From the NCBI RefSeq assembly GCF_030409055.1, contig NZ_CP116619.1, forward strand, positions 5,161,969 to 5,225,968: a DNA stretch of 64,000 bases. Reading direction: 5' to 3'. Under the pieces are notes generated by a model. It did no database searches. It was not told the DNA's origin and saw only the letters and a program-made list of their open reading frames with translations. The DNA comes from Trichocoleus desertorum NBK24. GTDB taxonomy: Bacteria > Cyanobacteriota > Cyanobacteriia > FACHB-46. A program made the position numbers and the translations under genes. Positions 36,798 through 45,058 of the stretch are shown here, one piece after another (positions within the stretch are counted from its first letter, which is position 1; the number at the start of each line of letters is the position of its first letter).

Positions 36798-36865
36798 GGC
36801 TATTATTTAGCCTTTAGAAAGCCTAGCCTCAGTGTATAGGGTTGAATTGATAGTGCGATCGCCCT

Positions 36866-36938
36866 GGTAAGTTGAGTTGCAACGTACCACTTAGCCAGGG
36901 TCAATATTGGTAAAATAACTCGCGATCGCCCTATAGCA
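36866..36938. repeat. Dispersed imperfect repeat, copy 2
   Basis: Diverged copy of 33753-33823 in the same orientation. AGGGTCAATATTGG and CGCGATCGCCCT match its core, and the outer half is looser. The two copies flank the RAYT/pentapeptide/protease-fragment/TA-like block. Confidence 0.45.
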
Positions 36939-36966
36939 TGGGTTCTGAAGGCATTCACTTTAAAGC

Positions 36967-37172
36967 GGTGCGTCGCACGCACCTTCCGATTCTACGATTC
37001 TGGCAAAGAAACAACAAAACCTAGGGGAATCCCCCAGGTGAAATCATTCCCCTAGCACTCAAATCCCTGTCCTAGAAGCATTTTGGCTGTCACCTCATCG
37101 ATTCGCCTGAGGGAAGGTGGCCCGCCTATTCTGGATTCATCCAAGACAGAGAGGCAGCGAAAACGATGAATC
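36967..37172. other. Structured non-coding stretch before the first tRNA-like RNA
   Basis: Three hairpins lie in a row: GGTGCGT-CGC-ACGCACC (36967-36983), CTAGGGGAAT (37021-37030) with ATTCCCCTAG (37046-37055), and GATTCATC (37134-37141) with GATGAATC (37165-37172). No open frame or known RNA family is recognised. It could be a leader or an RNA gene upstream of the Y-RNA copies. Confidence 0.45.
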
Positions 37173-37210
37173 AGCAACGAAGTTAAACCACAAACCCAAC
37201 AACTTTGCAT

Positions 37211-37338
37211 GTGGCGGCTAGCTCAACAGTAGAGCACCAACTTTGTCCGTAAGGGCCGCAGATTGAGGGTTATCGCTTGAAAATCGACTCCCCCTTAATC
37301 GCCGGAGATGCGGGTGCAACCCCCGCGTCGCTACACCA
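37211..37338 (+). ncRNA. YrlA-type Y RNA with tRNA-like module, copy 1
   Basis: The ends pair as an acceptor-like stem, GTGGCGGC (37211-37218) with GTCGCTAC (37327-37334), including G-U pairs. A D-arm GCTC-AACAGTA-GAGC (37221-37235) and a T-arm GCGGG-TGCAACC-CCCGC (37310-37326) follow tRNA spacing; the T-loop keeps T54, C56 and A58. The anticodon arm is replaced by two hairpins: GTCC-GTAA-GGGC (37245-37256) and a long one, GATTGAGGG (37261-37269) with CCCTTAATC (37292-37300). ACCA follows the acceptor (37335-37338). It matches bacterial Y RNAs of the YrlA kind, which bind Rsr/Ro60, and lies upstream of rsr. Confidence 0.82.
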
Positions 37339-37340
37339 AG

Positions 37341-37371
37341 AATAATTCGTAATTCGCAATTTGCAGTTCGT
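37341..37371. repeat. Short repeat, left flank of the four-helix-bundle gene
   Basis: Repeats of AATTCGTAATT-type units. The complementary form (ATTACGAATT) appears at 37777-37810, giving an imperfect inverted pair around the gene. Confidence 0.5.
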
Positions 37372-37373
37372 AA

Positions 37374-37730
37374 TTATTTGTTTTTCAGTTTTTTAGTAGA
37401 GGTGATGAGTATTTTGGTGATTTCTGTTGCTTCTTGCAACAAGGAGTTAAACTTTGCGGTTTCTACCATACCTGATGCAATCAGCACTTCTATCCAATAT
37501 TGAGTTTCCCTGGCTTCTTTCAAAGCTATTTCTAATTTGCTCAAAAAATCTCGATGAGATTGTGCCGACTGAGCCTCATGGACATTTGCACCAATTGAGG
37601 TACCTGATCTCACCAACTGATTAGAAAGCGTTTTGAGTACTCCTGGTTGCTGCTCAAGAAAATGACAGGCTTTGATAATTCTGATAGCAAATTGTTTCGT
37701 TCGACTCGTAATTGAGACTTGCTCTTCCAT
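37374..37730 (-). CDS. Four-helix-bundle (23S rRNA intervening-sequence type) protein
   Basis: 118 residues matching the S23/IVP four-helix-bundle family: TKQFAIRIIKACHFL, LSNQLVRSGTSIGANVHEA, SHRDFLSKLEIALKEARETQYWIEVL and a last helix. I start at 37730 (MEEQVSIT), where GGAGG lies just upstream; the frame reaches 37751. These proteins occur inside rRNA intervening sequences, beside diversity-generating retroelements and as free genes; their role is poorly known. Here the gene lies between two tRNA-like Y RNAs, on the opposite strand, flanked by inverted short repeats. Confidence 0.85.
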   Translation of the reverse strand: MEEQVSITSRTKQFAIRIIKACHFLEQQPGVLKTLSNQLVRSGTSIGANVHEAQSAQSHRDFLSKLEIALKEARETQYWIEVLIASGMVETAKFNSLLQEATEITKILITSTKKLKNK

Positions 37731-37776
37731 GCCACCTCCGCTCTCAGTCATTCACTATCAAACAATTCCCATCTAG

Positions 37777-37810
37777 CAATTTCGAATTACGAATTCACAA
37801 TTACGAATTT
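37777..37810. repeat. Short repeat, right flank of the four-helix-bundle gene
   Basis: Repeats of ATTACGAATT-type units, inverted relative to 37341-37371. The pair brackets the four-helix-bundle gene and stops just before copy 2 of the tRNA-like RNA. Confidence 0.5.
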
Positions 37811-37813
37811 CAA

Positions 37814-37936
37814 TGGCAGGTCGCTTAACAGTAAAGCACCACTTTTTGCCCTTACGGGCCGCAGATTAAGGGTTATCGCTGTAGACGAAGTCCCCCTTAA
37901 TCGCCGGAGATGCGGGTGCAATTCCCGTCCTGTCAA
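37814..37936 (+). ncRNA. YrlA-type Y RNA with tRNA-like module, copy 2
   Basis: The same architecture as copy 1. Acceptor-like stem TGGCAGG (37814-37820) with CCTGTCA (37929-37935). D-arm GCTT-AACAGTA-AAGC (37823-37837). Hairpin GCCC-TTAC-GGGC (37848-37859). Long hairpin GATTAAGGG (37864-37872) with CCCTTAATC (37894-37902), fully paired. T-arm GCGGG-TGCAATT-CCCGT (37912-37928). No CCA is encoded. It ends about 40 bases before the rsr start, so it may come from the rsr transcript's leader or its own promoter. Confidence 0.82.
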
Positions 37937-37976
37937 TTTCTCAAATTGCCCCATCGGGCCGGAGACGTAGAAGATC

Positions 37977-39578
37977 ATGAACTACAAATTTTTTGTCCAA
38001 AACAAAACTCGTACTCCTCAAAATCAACCCATCCCTGGACGCGAAGAAATGGTTCAGGGACGCTCTGGGGGCTACATGTTCAAAGCGGGGTTGTGGCAAA
38101 ACTTGCGACGTTGCTTGCTGATTGGCACTGCTCAGAGCACTTACTACGCCGGGAAGCAAGAACTGACGAACGAGTTTGTCGATGTCCTAGAGCAGGCGAT
38201 CGCGGAGAATCCGGAGCGAGTTGCGACTGAGATTGTCTATGCTTCGGATGGTCGTGCCATCAACAACAGTGCGCCGATCTTTGCCCTGGTGCTGCTCTCG
38301 ATGGGGGCAGCACCGGAAGCGAAACAAGCCTTTCAAAAAATCTTTCCCAAAGTGGTGCGGACGGCTAGCCATTTCTATGAGTGGCTGAACTACACCAAGT
38401 CAGTGCGGGGATTTGGCAAAATTGTCCAGTCAGCGGGTCAACGTTGGTTATCACGAGAGAACGTCAAAGAATTGGCCTATCAATTGCTGAAATATCAACA
38501 ACGCCAAGGCTTCTCGCATCGAGATGCGTTACGTCTGTTCCACGTCAAGCCTCCGACTGAGGAACATAATCAGTTGTTTCAGTGGGCGACTCAAGGTTGG
38601 GAGACCTTACCTCAAGCGGCTCCCTCAGAGGCTTTGTCACAAATTTGGTGGTACGAGTGGCTGAAGCGACACCCAGAGCAAGCTCAAGAGGCGATCGTGA
38701 AAGGCCGTTTAACTCACGAAATGGCTGCACCTGTCGGCAAAATGGATAAGCAAGCTTGGCAGCTCTCGTTCAATGACATGCCGATTGGAGCCATGTTGCG
38801 AAACTTGGGTTCCCTGACGGAGCTAGGTGTTCTTCGGTTGGATCACCGTAAAAGCTTAGATAAAGTAGAGAGAGTCCTCAACAGTCGAGACCATCTCCGT
38901 AAAGGTCGTATTCATCCGATTGATGTGCTCAAAGCGCTGAAAACTTACCAGTCAGGCGGTAAATTAGGCCGCAGTCAGAAGACTTGGGAACCGATCCCGC
39001 GCATTGTAGACATTTTAGAAAAGGCGTTGGAACTCTCCTTTGATGTGCTGCAACCGACTGGAAAAGTATTTCTCCATGCGATCGATGTCTCTGGCTCTAT
39101 GTCTTACTACAGCGTCAGCTCCATCGGCTTAACCTGTTGCGAGATTGCTACCACAATGGCACTCGCCACGGCTAAAGCTGAGAAGAACTATGTGATTCGA
39201 GGTTTTGCAGAGAATTTTCGAGACCTGAATATCTCTGCTCAGGATTCCTTTAGTTCTGCGATCGCCAAAGCCAATAACCAAAACTTTGGTGGCACTGATG
39301 CCTCGGTCGCTTACGACTGGATGATTCAGCACAAGTTCAAAGCAGATGTAGTTTGCTTCTGGACGGATTGCGAAAGCTGGGCAGGACGACAACACCCTAG
39401 CCAAGCGCTAGCAGAATATCGTCGCAAGGTGAATCCTAACGTGAAGGCGGTGTATGCCACCCTAGTTCCCTACCAAATCTCCCTAGTTGATCCCCAAGAT
39501 CCCCTCTCCTGGGATATGGCAGGCTTTGATCCCAGTGCCCCTCGTCTCATCCAGATGCTAGCAACAGGTGAATTGTAG
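37977..39578 (+). CDS. rsr: Rsr, bacterial Ro60 orthologue (TROVE-vWA)
   Basis: Ro60/Rsr is a ring-shaped RNA-binding protein that holds Y RNAs and misfolded RNAs, and in bacteria helps exonucleases such as PNPase. The 533-residue length equals Ro60. Residues 1-350 form the HEAT-like TROVE ring (MVQGRSGGYMFKAGLWQNLR near the start). The vWA domain has the metal-adhesion site DVSGSMS (D370, S372, S374), GGTDAS (T440) and FWTDCES (D464). Two YrlA-type RNAs lie directly upstream on the same strand, as in known rsr loci. The ribosome site (AGAAG) is weak. Confidence 0.95.
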   Translation: MNYKFFVQNKTRTPQNQPIPGREEMVQGRSGGYMFKAGLWQNLRRCLLIGTAQSTYYAGKQELTNEFVDVLEQAIAENPERVATEIVYASDGRAINNSAPIFALVLLSMGAAPEAKQAFQKIFPKVVRTASHFYEWLNYTKSVRGFGKIVQSAGQRWLSRENVKELAYQLLKYQQRQGFSHRDALRLFHVKPPTEEHNQLFQWATQGWETLPQAAPSEALSQIWWYEWLKRHPEQAQEAIVKGRLTHEMAAPVGKMDKQAWQLSFNDMPIGAMLRNLGSLTELGVLRLDHRKSLDKVERVLNSRDHLRKGRIHPIDVLKALKTYQSGGKLGRSQKTWEPIPRIVDILEKALELSFDVLQPTGKVFLHAIDVSGSMSYYSVSSIGLTCCEIATTMALATAKAEKNYVIRGFAENFRDLNISAQDSFSSAIAKANNQNFGGTDASVAYDWMIQHKFKADVVCFWTDCESWAGRQHPSQALAEYRRKVNPNVKAVYATLVPYQISLVDPQDPLSWDMAGFDPSAPRLIQMLATGEL

Positions 39579-39720
39579 ATTGAGACCTAACCCCCAGTCC
39601 CTTTCCTGCTTAGCTTGCTTCACCGCAGGAGTGGGAAGGGGAGCTAAATTAAGTAACACCCTTCGAAACAATCTGATTTAATAGAGGCAGATCAAGTTAA
39701 GGGTGTTGAGAGTAGCTGCG

Positions 39721-42700
39721 ATGCACATTCTTCATGGCACTTGGATTCCAGAAGAGACAGCGAGCTTCGTCCAAAGTGGCGGATTCTATCTGTGGATTGA
39801 AACCGCAGACACACTGCGACGGCGTAAAACAGTTCCACTGCTCCACTTAAATCATCTGTCGCAAGAGAAGCTGGCAACATTTCTCACCGAAGCCCTCGGC
39901 ATCAAGCCTGCGGCCTATCAAAAACTCGAAACCGCGATCGCTCCGAAGTATTTCTTGCTGCCCACGGTGGGAGATCAACCTTGTCCCTCTCCAGAACTCG
40001 CTCGCTATCTGGAACTGGAGTCACCCGAACAATGGCAGTGGCAATACTGGCAAATAGATTGCTACCGTCCCACAGCCTATGTCAAAACTGGTACCCACAC
40101 CCATGTATCCGTCACGAATGTAATTAAGCTGCTCAATGAGCTACATTTCATTGCTCTGCACAATTTAGCTGAGATTCAGTTGGGTGCGGATCTCCTGTTT
40201 TGGTATCACTACACCCAATTCTTTAAAGAAATTATCCTGCACGATCAATATATTCCAGCACTGAAGTATCGATCGCTCACTCCGACAGAGCCACCTACTA
40301 AAGGTAGACGCAAAACCACATCCAAAACTGCGGCTAAAACTACTAAAACCACTAAAACCACTAAGAGTAAGAGCCAAACTGTAACCAAAACAGCGTCAGA
40401 AGAATTTGAAATTTATCAAGGTTGGGAAATTCTCTCAGCTCGGTATGAAGCAGAATTAGAACGCTATGTAGAACTCATGCCTTTGGTTTGCGTCGCAGGT
40501 TGTTCAGAGCCACAGGAGACACCGCAGCTCTACGACAAGATGACTTTGCTGCGCCATTTTTCGGAGGTATTGCTTGCAGAAATTGTTACCCATACTCCTA
40601 CTTCTACGGCCTTTGAGAAACAGATTAACGATACCTTGCTGTGGAGTTGCTTACATCCAGGGCATCCCTGGCAACATCCAGAAGGGCTGACCCAATATCA
40701 ACAGTGGAAAACTTGGCGCGATCGCATTGGTCGCAGCCAAACTGATCTCCCCTTTTATTTATGTTTTCAGCTCCAGTCTCCTGCCAATCCAGAGGAGGCT
40801 TGGACGCTGGAGTTTCAAGTGGCTTCCCGCCAAGATCCCTCGGTGCAGATTCCCTTACAGGACTACTGGCGACTCCGCACCAATCGCCACAAAGCTTTGA
40901 TCCAACAGTTTGGAGACAACTTCGAGCAACATTTGCTGATTCATCTCGGTTATGCTGCCCGGATCTACCCTCAGCTCTGGACTGGCCTAGAAACTGATCA
41001 GCCAGTTGGTATCTTTCTAACGATCGCGGAAGCTTCTGCCTTCTTGCAGGAATCGGCCTGGGTCTTGGAGGCAGCGGGGTACAAGGTTAGAGTGCCTGCC
41101 TGGTGGACTCCGCAAGGCTGGCGACGCACCAAGCTGCGGATGAAAGCGCGCGGTCGCACTCTTGGCGGAGACGACAAAAGTAAGAGCTACTTCTCCTTTG
41201 AAACCCTAGTAGATTATCGCTACGAGTTGTCGGTTGATGGCAAGCCTGTGAGCCAAGAGGAGTGGCAAGAGTTGGTCAATACCAAAACCTCCTTGGTGCA
41301 ATTTCGCGGACAATGGATGCAACTCGACCAAGACAAGATGCAGCAAATGTTGGAGTTTTGGAAAAAACATCAGCACGAGCAGCCAGAGCTGAGTTTACTC
41401 GATTTTATGAAGCTGTCCGGAGGTGGTGAGGATGGCATTGAGTTAGAAGTCGATCATGACGAAACCCTAGGGGAGATGCTGAGCAGGCTGAATGAGAAAA
41501 GCCATCTAGAACTACTGCCTGACCCTAAAACGCTCCAGGGAACGCTACGCACCTATCAGAAACGCGGCTTAGCTTGGCTACATTACCTCGAAACGTTAGG
41601 ACTCAATGGTTGCCTCGCGGATGATATGGGCATGGGCAAGTCGTTACAGGTGATTGCTCGCTTGGTGCAAGAGCGGGAACAAGCGCCCAAAAAGTCTAAA
41701 AAATCAGTAGGGATACCCCCCACTTTGCTCATTGCACCCACTTCGGTGGTAGGTAACTGGCAAAAGGAGATCGAGAAGTTCGCTCCACATCTTCGATCGC
41801 TGATTCATCATGGTAGCGATCGCCTTCAGAAAAAAGAGGAATTTCAAGCTGCGATCGCTAATTGTGATGTGGTCATCACTTCCTATACCCTGGTCCGCAA
41901 AGATACTGCTTTGCTCTCAGAAGTAGAGTGGCGACGGATTGTGATCGATGAAGCGCAAAATATCAAGAATCCCAAGGCGGCACAAACTAAAGCGATTTAC
42001 AAACTGCCAGGGCAATATCGTCTCGCCCTCACAGGTACTCCGGTCGAGAACCGTTTGCTCGATCTGTGGTCGATTTTCAATTTTCTTAATCCTGGTTATT
42101 TAGGCAAAGAGTCCCAGTTCCGCCAATCCTTTGAAATTCCGATTCAGAAAAACAATGATGTGGTGCGCTCTGCCACGCTGAAAAAGCTGGTGGAACCCTT
42201 TATTCTCCGCCGTGTCAAAACTGATCCCTCAATTATTCAGGATCTCCCTGACAAACTAGAACAAAAACTCTACTGCAATCTCACGAAAGAGCAAGCCTCT
42301 CTCTACGAAGCTACTGTTAAAGATGTAGAGAGGCAACTGCAAGCAGCGGAAGGTATTCAGCGTAAGGGTTTGATTCTCGCCACCTTAATGAAACTGAAGC
42401 AAATCTGTAATCATCCTATGCAGTTTTTGCAGGATGGCAGCGACTTTACGCCAGAGCGATCGCACAAACTAGAGCGGCTGACAGAGATGACGCAAGAAGC
42501 GATCGCGGAAGGAGAGAGCCTTTTGGTGTTCACCCAGTTTGCAGAGATTGGCGAAGCCTTAGAGAAGTATCTCAAACACACTCTCCGCTGCAACACCTAC
42601 TATCTCCACGGCGGCACCCCTCGGCCCAAACGAGAACAGATGATTGCCGAGTTCCAAGACCCCAATACTGAACCTTCTGTTTTTGTGTTGTCGCTGAAAG

Positions 42701-43002
42701 CAGGAGGCGTAGGTATTACCTTGACTAAAGCCAACCATGTGTTTCATTTCGATCGCTGGTGGAATCCGGCGGTAGAAGACCAAGCTACCGATCGCGCCTT
42801 CCGGATTGGACAGAAGAAGAATGTTTTTGTACATAAATTTGTAGCGATCGGCACTTTAGAAGAACGGATTGATCAGATGATTGAGGATAAAAAGAAACTG
42901 GTAGGTGCGATCGTCGGAGCCGATGAGTCCTGGCTGACCGAACTCGATAATGAAGCCTTTAAGCAACTCATTTCTTTGAATCGCAGCGCTGTTTTGGATT
43001 AG
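39721..43002 (+). CDS. SNF2-family ATPase/helicase with N-terminal SNF2-associated domain
   Basis: A 1093-residue protein. The start MHILHGTWIP is the family's standard N-terminus, so I use 39721 rather than upstream GTG 39703. A Lys/Thr-rich low-complexity linker (about residues 200-235) sits in the N-terminal half. The motor shows Walker A DDMGMGKS (about residue 638), the DEAQ box VIDEAQN, ALTGTPVENR, and motif VI DQATDRAFRIGQ. It is probably an ATP-dependent nucleic-acid translocase. It follows rsr by 142 bp, and a SWIM-domain gene follows nine bases after. Confidence 0.92.
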   Translation: MHILHGTWIPEETASFVQSGGFYLWIETADTLRRRKTVPLLHLNHLSQEKLATFLTEALGIKPAAYQKLETAIAPKYFLLPTVGDQPCPSPELARYLELESPEQWQWQYWQIDCYRPTAYVKTGTHTHVSVTNVIKLLNELHFIALHNLAEIQLGADLLFWYHYTQFFKEIILHDQYIPALKYRSLTPTEPPTKGRRKTTSKTAAKTTKTTKTTKSKSQTVTKTASEEFEIYQGWEILSARYEAELERYVELMPLVCVAGCSEPQETPQLYDKMTLLRHFSEVLLAEIVTHTPTSTAFEKQINDTLLWSCLHPGHPWQHPEGLTQYQQWKTWRDRIGRSQTDLPFYLCFQLQSPANPEEAWTLEFQVASRQDPSVQIPLQDYWRLRTNRHKALIQQFGDNFEQHLLIHLGYAARIYPQLWTGLETDQPVGIFLTIAEASAFLQESAWVLEAAGYKVRVPAWWTPQGWRRTKLRMKARGRTLGGDDKSKSYFSFETLVDYRYELSVDGKPVSQEEWQELVNTKTSLVQFRGQWMQLDQDKMQQMLEFWKKHQHEQPELSLLDFMKLSGGGEDGIELEVDHDETLGEMLSRLNEKSHLELLPDPKTLQGTLRTYQKRGLAWLHYLETLGLNGCLADDMGMGKSLQVIARLVQEREQAPKKSKKSVGIPPTLLIAPTSVVGNWQKEIEKFAPHLRSLIHHGSDRLQKKEEFQAAIANCDVVITSYTLVRKDTALLSEVEWRRIVIDEAQNIKNPKAAQTKAIYKLPGQYRLALTGTPVENRLLDLWSIFNFLNPGYLGKESQFRQSFEIPIQKNNDVVRSATLKKLVEPFILRRVKTDPSIIQDLPDKLEQKLYCNLTKEQASLYEATVKDVERQLQAAEGIQRKGLILATLMKLKQICNHPMQFLQDGSDFTPERSHKLERLTEMTQEAIAEGESLLVFTQFAEIGEALEKYLKHTLRCNTYYLHGGTPRPKREQMIAEFQDPNTEPSVFVLSLKAGGVGITLTKANHVFHFDRWWNPAVEDQATDRAFRIGQKKNVFVHKFVAIGTLEERIDQMIEDKKKLVGAIVGADESWLTELDNEAFKQLISLNRSAVLD

Positions 43003-43010
43003 AGGTAGCC

Positions 43011-43850
43011 ATGAAAAAATTCACAAAAACTTGGTGGGGCAATCGGTTTATTCAAGCTTTGGAAACATTTAGCGATCCGGCGCGCTTGAGTCGGGGACGT
43101 TCCTACGCCAACAGCAACCGTATTCGTCAGCTCGATATTATCGATTCCGTGATTCACGCGAAAGTTCGGGGCAACGTCAATCCTTATTTCGGCGTTTACA
43201 AAGAACCGACTTATACCATTGAGATTGTCATTCATCCGATTAGTCAAGCTCAATGGGCAGCGGCGATCGCTTACATTGCCTCAAAAGCCAGTTTCATCTC
43301 CAAACTGCTGCTGAATGAGATGCCAGATAATATCGAGGATGCCTTTCAGACCTTGGGTTTGCATCTCCTACCAAAATCAAAATTAGATTTTGAAACACAC
43401 TGTTCCTGTCCAGATTGGGGTAATCCTTGCAAGCATGTAGCTGGGGTTTATTATCGTGTCGCTAAAGATCTCGATCGCGATCCCTTTCTCTTGTTTGAGT
43501 TACGAGGGCTACCCAGAAAACAACTCCATGCAGAGCTAGCCAAATCACCCCTAGGTCAAGCTCTGATTGCCGAACTGAACGCCGAAGCCAGTTCTCCTGA
43601 CCCTGTTGCCTCCTACTACACTCGTCCTCAGCTCACGGTACTGCCACAGGAGATCAATCCTAAAACTTTTTGGCAGGGAGAGAAACCATTTCCCAAAATC
43701 GTTGAAGTGCTGCCACCGAGCGCCGTTTCTGGAATTTTGGTCAAAAAACAAGGAGACTTTCCTGCTTTCTGGCAAAAGGATAACTCGTTTATTGCGGCGA
43801 TCGATGAATTGTACGATCGCATCAAAACAAAAAATCGAGACCTACTGTAA
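43011..43850 (+). CDS. SWIM zinc-finger protein
   Basis: 279 residues. The SWIM motif CSCPDWGNPCKHVAGVYY (C.C...C..H, about residues 129-146) should bind zinc and DNA or protein. The N-terminus reads WWGNRFIQALETFSDPARLSRGRSYA, common in SWIM proteins encoded beside SNF2-family ATPases. It is eight bases downstream of the SNF2 gene, so it is almost certainly co-transcribed and works with it. Confidence 0.92.
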   Translation: MKKFTKTWWGNRFIQALETFSDPARLSRGRSYANSNRIRQLDIIDSVIHAKVRGNVNPYFGVYKEPTYTIEIVIHPISQAQWAAAIAYIASKASFISKLLLNEMPDNIEDAFQTLGLHLLPKSKLDFETHCSCPDWGNPCKHVAGVYYRVAKDLDRDPFLLFELRGLPRKQLHAELAKSPLGQALIAELNAEASSPDPVASYYTRPQLTVLPQEINPKTFWQGEKPFPKIVEVLPPSAVSGILVKKQGDFPAFWQKDNSFIAAIDELYDRIKTKNRDLL

Positions 43851-43977
43851 TCTCAGAGCAATATTGTAGCCTCTGTACAGCCTGCGTTTGATTGCTGAGT
43901 AATGTTGCAGATAGCTGAGTTTGGTTGACAAAAATGGAGCGGCAGCTTTAGAGTAGCCCCAGAAATTGCCCCAATTT

Positions 43978-44934
43978 ATGAAAGCAATTCCATCCCCTCT
44001 ACTAACTGTTGCCACAACGGATCAAACCGAGTTTGCCTACCATCTCTTCGATGCTCTCTTTAAGGTAGGTGTAGCTTATATTCCTGTATCACCCTCATTT
44101 CAGGGCGATGATCTGTCTAGGAGCTTACGAGATTTCTTTAGGCTGAGCGAGCTACAGAAGCGATCGCTGGCTCAACAGTTATCATCTCCCTGGCAAGGTG
44201 TGTTTCTCCCTCTGGGACAAGAGCAACTTGGAGATGAACAGGAAGACTATAAAGAAGTGTTAGATCTCAATCTAGAAAAAGGTACTTATGCTCAATGGCT
44301 CCGGCGCTGGAGCAAGCAGTCATCTGAGGATGCGAGTGCCCTAGAAGAGATTCTCCCTCACCCGGAGGAACTGGCGAAGCTAACCGCTCAACTTTATGCA
44401 ATCTTTCATGCCTTTCAAGAACAAGCAAATCGGGTCTTGGCAGCACTGGAGACGGTTTATCAGCAACCTTCAGGGAGTCTAGTAAAGCAGCATGGTCAGA
44501 ATAGTACCCTACGGCTCTTACATTATCCTCCTGCTCCTCACTTTACCCTCGACTCGATTCGCCTAGGAGCCCATCAAGATTATTCGGGCATTACTCTCCT
44601 TTGGCAGGACTCCACAGGAGGTTTAGAAGTTCTCACTCCCAATTATAAATGGGTTGCGGTGGATATTCCTCCAGGTTGCATTGGGGTGCTTGCCAGTGAG
44701 GTGATGCAGCGCTGGAGCGGAGATACCCTTCATGCTGCGCCTCATCGAGTTCGGGTTACGGATGCTCAGCAACTTCAGAAAACCCGATACTCGATCGCTT
44801 TCTTCTGTGAAACCAATCATGATTGCGTGGTTTATCCAGGCTCGCTGCTACAAGAAGCTAATGCAGCCGACAATCCAATCGTGATCAAAGAATTCCTTGA
44901 CCAGAAGTACAACCAGATTTTCAATAGATCTTAA
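43978..44934 (+). CDS. 2-oxoglutarate/Fe(II) oxygenase, isopenicillin-N-synthase-like
   Basis: 318 residues, DSBH fold. Iron ligands H-x-D in GAHQDYSGITLL and the distal histidine in GDTLHAAPHRV, with the 2OG arginine in HRVRV. It resembles plant/fungal-type IPNS-like dioxygenases; a role in secondary metabolism or modification of a small molecule is plausible but unproven. ATG 43978 is the likely start; the frame extends to TTG 43966. It is separated from the SWIM gene by 127 bp. Confidence 0.88.
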   Translation: MKAIPSPLLTVATTDQTEFAYHLFDALFKVGVAYIPVSPSFQGDDLSRSLRDFFRLSELQKRSLAQQLSSPWQGVFLPLGQEQLGDEQEDYKEVLDLNLEKGTYAQWLRRWSKQSSEDASALEEILPHPEELAKLTAQLYAIFHAFQEQANRVLAALETVYQQPSGSLVKQHGQNSTLRLLHYPPAPHFTLDSIRLGAHQDYSGITLLWQDSTGGLEVLTPNYKWVAVDIPPGCIGVLASEVMQRWSGDTLHAAPHRVRVTDAQQLQKTRYSIAFFCETNHDCVVYPGSLLQEANAADNPIVIKEFLDQKYNQIFNRS

Positions 44935-45058
44935 CTACAGTCCTAACCTATGGTCTAGTCAATAGTTAAAGAGAGTGAAAAGAGAGGGAGAAATAAGCTC
45001 ATCCCTCATTTCACACGGAAACGTCAAGGCGTATATCCTTTTATATCCTTTCAAGAAC

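Noticed and set aside
37211-37338. A genuine tRNA gene or tRNA with an intron
   Set aside because: D- and T-arms are present, but there is no anticodon arm of normal size, the T-loop lacks T55, and the insert folds into two hairpins. YrlA fits better.
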